Source: HGM12713 sp045593725
GTDB taxonomy: Bacteria > Bacillota > Clostridia > Oscillospirales > CAG-272
NCBI GenBank assembly: GCA_045593725.1
Contig: JAZNXE010000025.1
Span: forward strand, 1-44,061
DNA: 44,061 nucleotides
Direction: 5' to 3'
Within the stretch, counting starts at the first letter, position 1, and each line of letters opens with the position of its first letter. The notes under the pieces are model-generated. The model was not told the origin of the DNA. It worked only from the letters and a program-made list of their open reading frames with translations, and made no database searches. Shown here in pieces: positions 40,631 through 44,061 of the stretch. Position numbers and translations under genes: made by a program.

Positions 40631-42493
40631 TTATTTAAGTCCAAGATAAATCAAGAGCACGGATATATCGGCAGGATTAACTCCGCTTATTCTTGATGCC
40701 TGTCCTACCGTCAGCGGTTTTACTGTCGAAAGCTTTTGTGCCGCTTCTATACGCAGACCGCGTATAGAGAGATAGTCAATATCCTCAGGCAGGCTCTTTA
40801 CTTCAAGCCTTGCGTGGCGCTCTACCTCCGCAATCTGGCGTTTGATATAGCCCTCGTATTTTACCGTTACCTCCACAGTGGTTAACACTCTGGGAGGCAG
40901 CTCAGGGCGTTTTTTGTCCAGAGGAGCAAGTATCTCATAGGTCATTTCGGGTCTGCGGAGCAGGTCGCCCAAGGAAAGACCGCTGCCTACGGGGGACAAC
41001 CCTAATCCTTCAAGAAAAGGATTGATAGCGAGGGGAGAGATATAAGTGCTGTTAAGGCGCTGAATTTCGGTTTCCACAAGTCTTTGCTTCTCGAGGAATG
41101 CCTCATATTGCTCCCGGCTTACCAGACCTGCGCGGTATCCCTTCTCGGTAAGGCGGGCGTCGGCATTGTCCTGACGGAGAAGCAGGCGGTATTCAGAACG
41201 AGAGGTCATCATTCGGTACGGCTCGTTGGTTCCTTTAGTTACAAGGTCGTCAATGAGCGTTCCAATATAGCTTTCACCGCGGGAGAGTATAAGTGGCTCC
41301 TTGCCCTGAAGCTTCAGCGAGGCGTTAAGACCCGCCACAAGACCCTGTGCGGCAGCTTCCTCGTATCCCGAGGTGCCGTTGAACTGTCCCGCACCGTAAA
41401 GTCCGCTTATTTTCTTGAATTCAAGACTGGCGTAAAGCTCGGTGGGGTCTATACAATCGTATTCTATGGCGTATGCGTAGCGCATTATTTCCGCTTTTTC
41501 AAATCCCTTGAGGGATGCAAGCATCTTTCTCTGAACGTCGACGGGCAGGGAGGTGGAAAATCCCTGAATATAGGTTTCCTCGGTGTTAGCACCCACAGGC
41601 TCTACAAAGAGCTGATGACGCTCCTTGTCAGCAAAACGGGTAAGCTTGTCCTCAATCGATGGGCAGTAGCGCGGTCCTGTGCCGTGTATTTGCCCCGAAT
41701 ACATTGCCGAGCGGGAGATATTTTCTCTTATTATTCTATGAGTTTCCGAGTTCGTATAGACTATATGGCAGGGCAGCTTGGGACAGCCGTCCAGATAGGA
41801 ATCCTCGGTGCGGTAGGAATAGGGAATTGCGCTGTCCTCACCGTCCTGACGCTCAAGAAGCGAGAGGTCAATGGTTGAGCCTTTAACTCTCGCGGGAGTT
41901 CCCGTTTTGAATCGCATAAGGCGAACACCCAAGGACGCGATAGCGGCAGAAAGCCCCTTTGATGCAAGAAATCCGTCGGGACCGCTCTCGTAGTTTACGT
42001 CGCCCACAAAGATACGGCTCTCCAGATAGGTTCCCGTGCATATTACGACCGCCTTGCACTCCCAAACCTCTCCAAGCCTGGTGGTAACCGAGCAGACTCT
42101 GCCGTTATTTACGCCGATATCTACTATCTCTGCCTGTATCAGACGAAGATTTTCGGTGGTTTCAAGGGTATGCTTCATTATATTCTGATATTCTTTTCGG
42201 TCAGCTTGGATTCGTTTGGAGTGAACAGCCGCCCCCTTACCCAGATTGAGAGTTCGGGATTGAAGAGTAACAAGGTCGGCAGCTCTGCCCATTTCTCCGC
42301 CAAGAGCATCTATCTCATACACAAGATGACCCTTGCCCGTTCCTCCGATAGAGGGGTTGCAGGGCATATTGGCAATAGATTCAAGGGACATTGTAAAAAG
42401 AACCGTATCAGCGCCCGTCCGCGCGGCAGCAAGAGCTGCCTCAATACCCGCGTGACCTGCGCCAATAATGGCAATTTCTGTAATTTCTGACAT
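40631..42493 (-). CDS. mnmG: tRNA uridine-5-carboxymethylaminomethyl modification enzyme MnmG (GidA)
   Basis: This FAD protein, with MnmE, modifies U34 of several tRNAs. It has 620 residues. The N-terminal FAD fingerprint is IGAGHAGIEAA (11-16). The conserved PCNPSIGGTGKGHLV and GRGPRYCPSIEDK-type (HGTGPRYCPSIEDK) motifs are present, and the C-terminal MnmE-binding domain includes EVTVKYEGYIKRQ. Its usual neighbour mnmE is not in the window. A clear promoter lies 37 bp upstream and abuts a family A repeat. Confidence 0.97.
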   Translation of the reverse strand: MSEITEIAIIGAGHAGIEAALAAARTGADTVLFTMSLESIANMPCNPSIGGTGKGHLVYEIDALGGEMGRAADLVTLQSRTLNLGKGAAVHSKRIQADRKEYQNIMKHTLETTENLRLIQAEIVDIGVNNGRVCSVTTRLGEVWECKAVVICTGTYLESRIFVGDVNYESGPDGFLASKGLSAAIASLGVRLMRFKTGTPARVKGSTIDLSLLERQDGEDSAIPYSYRTEDSYLDGCPKLPCHIVYTNSETHRIIRENISRSAMYSGQIHGTGPRYCPSIEDKLTRFADKERHQLFVEPVGANTEETYIQGFSTSLPVDVQRKMLASLKGFEKAEIMRYAYAIEYDCIDPTELYASLEFKKISGLYGAGQFNGTSGYEEAAAQGLVAGLNASLKLQGKEPLILSRGESYIGTLIDDLVTKGTNEPYRMMTSRSEYRLLLRQDNADARLTEKGYRAGLVSREQYEAFLEKQRLVETEIQRLNSTYISPLAINPFLEGLGLSPVGSGLSLGDLLRRPEMTYEILAPLDKKRPELPPRVLTTVEVTVKYEGYIKRQIAEVERHARLEVKSLPEDIDYLSIRGLRIEAAQKLSTVKPLTVGQASRISGVNPADISVLLIYLGLK

Positions 42494-42529
42494 TTTTTGT
42501 GCCTTTCGTAGTGTAACTATTTACTATAT

Positions 42530-42558
42530 ATTTTAGCAGATGTGCTGTGGAATGTCAA
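42530..42558 (-). promoter_or_regulatory. mnmG promoter
   Basis: On the minus strand TTGACA (42553-42558), 17 bp, TAAAAT (42530-42535). Family A copy 13 begins 3 bp beyond the -35. Confidence 0.75.
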
Positions 42559-42561
42559 GGA

Positions 42562-42656
42562 GTTAGAATTATAAACGATTTTTGCCACTTTCTTTCGAGA
42601 AAGGTGGAGCCAAAGAACTTCTTGAAGGGGTTTATTATAAAGGTTCGCACAAACCC
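42562..42656 (+). repeat. Family A hairpin repeat, copy 13
   Basis: Leading box at 42562, H1 at about 42594-42617 (a mixed stem with one bulge), AAAGAACTTC and CGCACAAACCC, then family P. Confidence 0.85.
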
Positions 42657-42787
42657 AATATTGTAGGAACAGGCGTCCCTGACTGTCCGCAAAGACAAAA
42701 TGCCGTGCGAGCATCTATGTTCGCATATTCTTCTTTCGCGCGGTAGGGGAGCGCCTTGGCGCTCCCCTTGAAATAAAGGTTATAAAA
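42657..42787 (+). repeat. Family P repeat, copy 2
   Basis: It matches the copy at 29752 almost base for base over about 130 bp (TTGTAGG, CAAAATGCCGTGCGAGCATC, the GGGGAGCGCC hairpin, ATAAAGGTTATAAAA). Confidence 0.8.
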
Positions 42788-42816
42788 AGGCTTCCCCAAT
42801 GTGGGGGAAGCCTTGG
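42784..42816 (-). terminator. Acyl-CoA ligase 2 terminator
   Basis: On the minus strand AAGGCTTCCCC pairs with GGGGAAGCCTT, followed by TTTA. Confidence 0.85.
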
Positions 42817-42830
42817 GTTGGGGTACCTTG

Positions 42831-44061
42831 TTATCCTCTGAGCGCCAGATATTCATCCATTACGCTCTCAACAATACCCGCTCTCTTTATCTTTCTTGAG
42901 GAGTTTTTGGGGAATTCCTCGTGACGCATTATTACCATACTGATGCGCTTATAGGTTTGAACGGTAGCGTTGACGCGCTCTACCTCCTCTGAAATTTTCT
43001 CAAAGAGGGTTGCATCAGAAGCATATTCCTCAAAAACCTCCTTTGCGTGAGCAAAATCTGGGTAAATCAGAGCTACAATATCGTAGTCCTTTTTCTTTTC
43101 GTTCATTATTCCCACCACAACGCACTCGGAAACATAGGGGCTGCGAAGCAGGTAGGTTTCCAGCTCCTCAGGGAATACGTTTTTACCGTTAGCGGTAACG
43201 ATTATGTTCTTTTTTCTTCCCGTTATAACCAGATAGCCATCCGAGTCAATATATCCAAGGTCGCCCGTGTGAAGCCAGCCGTTTTTCTTTACCTCTGCCG
43301 TTACCTCGGGCATCTTGTAATAACCCAGCATTACGTTATCTCCGCGATAGCAAATCTCGCCTATTCCATCCTCTGCGGGGTTTATTATCTTCAGCTCTCC
43401 ACTCGGCAGTGCTATTCCCGCGGAGTGGTCCTTGGGAGCAAGGTCAGGGTTTACTGCCGCAAGAGGACCGCACTCGGTAAGACCGTAGCCCTGAATGACT
43501 CTGAAGCCGAAGTCACGCAGACCCCTAAGCACCTCGGGGTCAACAGGCGCGCCTCCCGATACGATAAGATTGAGTCTACCGCCCAGAGAGTTGTGTATCT
43601 CGGCAAAAAGCTTGCGCTTTGCCGCCATTCTTGCCGACTCGGGCTTAATCATATTAGTGGCTCTGATAACCGTTTTAACCTTCTCCTCAATACCCTTCTT
43701 GCGAATATTTGCCCACATCTTATTGTACATCGTTTCAATAAGCAAAGGTACACAGAGCATTTTGGTGGGACTGACCTCTTTCATATTCCTCATAATGTAT
43801 CTTACACCCTCAGAGAAGGCTATTGAAGCACCTCGGCTGATGGGGAAGAGGAAGCCGGCTGTACATTCGTACACGTGGTGGAGGGGAAGCACCGAGAGAG
43901 CGGTATCGTTTGCGTCAATCCTTACCAGCTTTGCCAGATTTTCAAGATTACAGCAGATATTACGCTGAGAAAGCATAACTCCCTTTGAAACTCCCGTAGT
44001 TCCCGAGGTGAAAATGAGTGCGCACATAGCGTCTATATCAATAGAGAGATTTTTATAAGCC
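42831..44061 (-). CDS. Long-chain acyl-CoA ligase 2 (AMP-binding), C-terminal part to the junction
   Basis: The C-terminal 409 residues of the ligase whose start is at 611. The frame enters at 44060 (equal to base 140). It contains FTSGTTGVSKG, the GYGLTECGPLAAV block, GWLHTGDLGYID (hinge), and SSRKIKRAGI with the catalytic lysine. Together the two parts make 566 residues, the length of the paralogue at 27260, with no frameshift or missing motif. It is likely regulated by the palindromes at 720-775. A terminator follows. Confidence 0.93.
   Translation of the reverse strand, partial: AYKNLSIDIDAMCALIFTSGTTGVSKGVMLSQRNICCNLENLAKLVRIDANDTALSVLPLHHVYECTAGFLFPISRGASIAFSEGVRYIMRNMKEVSPTKMLCVPLLIETMYNKMWANIRKKGIEEKVKTVIRATNMIKPESARMAAKRKLFAEIHNSLGGRLNLIVSGGAPVDPEVLRGLRDFGFRVIQGYGLTECGPLAAVNPDLAPKDHSAGIALPSGELKIINPAEDGIGEICYRGDNVMLGYYKMPEVTAEVKKNGWLHTGDLGYIDSDGYLVITGRKKNIIVTANGKNVFPEELETYLLRSPYVSECVVVGIMNEKKKDYDIVALIYPDFAHAKEVFEEYASDATLFEKISEEVERVNATVQTYKRISMVIMRHEEFPKNSSRKIKRAGIVESVMDEYLALRG
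43921..44061. repeat. 141-bp terminal direct repeat, right copy
   Basis: Identical to bases 1-141. The pair closes the sequence into a 43,920-bp circle. Confidence 0.97.

Noticed and set aside
1..44061. Plasmid or phage genome, because the sequence closes into a circle
   Set aside because: No plasmid replication, mobilisation or phage structural genes are present; the gene content is core chromosomal.

Overview
The window looks like the replication-origin neighbourhood of an anaerobic, low-to-mid GC Firmicute (class Clostridia). The grounds are the dnaA-dnaN-recF-remB-gyrB-gyrA order, AbrB, RemB, a DUF6472 protein, a FakA/FakB fatty-acid kinase pair, meso-diaminopimelate dehydrogenase, Bacillus-type parS sites, and a BspA-like leucine-rich lipoprotein. 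The first 141 bases are repeated exactly as the last 141. One acyl-CoA ligase gene (42831-43920, then 1-611, minus strand) reads through that junction without a break, so the sequence behaves as a closed circle of 43,920 bp. Because it carries single-copy chromosomal genes, this may be an assembly circle or a tandem or excised copy of the origin region rather than a plasmid.

Layout: 1-0.6 kb is the start of acyl-CoA ligase 2. 0.9-3.3 kb holds an alanine/sodium symporter and DAP dehydrogenase. 4.0-15.9 kb (minus strand) holds a hypothetical protein, gyrA, gyrB, remB, a broken DUF559 gene, recF, dnaN, the probable oriC and dnaA. 16.4-18.9 kb is a copper ATPase fused to a CopZ-like domain. 19.3-24.1 kb holds a small membrane protein, abrB, a DUF368 (PopT-like) transporter, a DUF2974 hydrolase, DUF6472, ruvX and cca. 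24.7-29.5 kb is a fatty-acid module (fakA, degV/fakB, acyl-CoA ligase 1, a MarR regulator). 30.1-30.3 kb is a candidate structured ncRNA. 30.4-32.4 kb is the BspA-like lipoprotein. 32.5-32.9 kb is tRNA-Ser(GCU) with tRNA-derived debris. 33.0-42.5 kb holds gtrA, rarA, a hypothetical membrane protein, serS, parB, a 71-residue ParB-like mini protein, parA, rsmG and mnmG, with two perfect parS sites.

The unusual part is between the genes. Almost every gap is filled by interspersed repeats made of hairpins whose stems differ between copies but keep pairing. The most compact is a repeat of exactly 107 bp, present in five full copies. Three of its helices are supported by compensatory base changes, and two copies interrupt another repeat at the same kind of hairpin. 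A second family (called A here) starts at or inside stop codons and carries a 24-bp hairpin with at least five stem versions. A third (called C) flanks a DUF559 nuclease-like pseudogene. These repeats have invaded the normally compact dnaN-gyrA operon.

Other points of interest: a MarR-type operator pair upstream of acyl-CoA ligase 2 that is about 82% identical over 56 bp to the 3' coding end of gyrA; an internal ribosome-binding site that could release a free CopZ from the CopA fusion; and an oriC whose DnaA boxes are mostly TTTTCCACA. All calls are from reading the sequence; no database search was possible.
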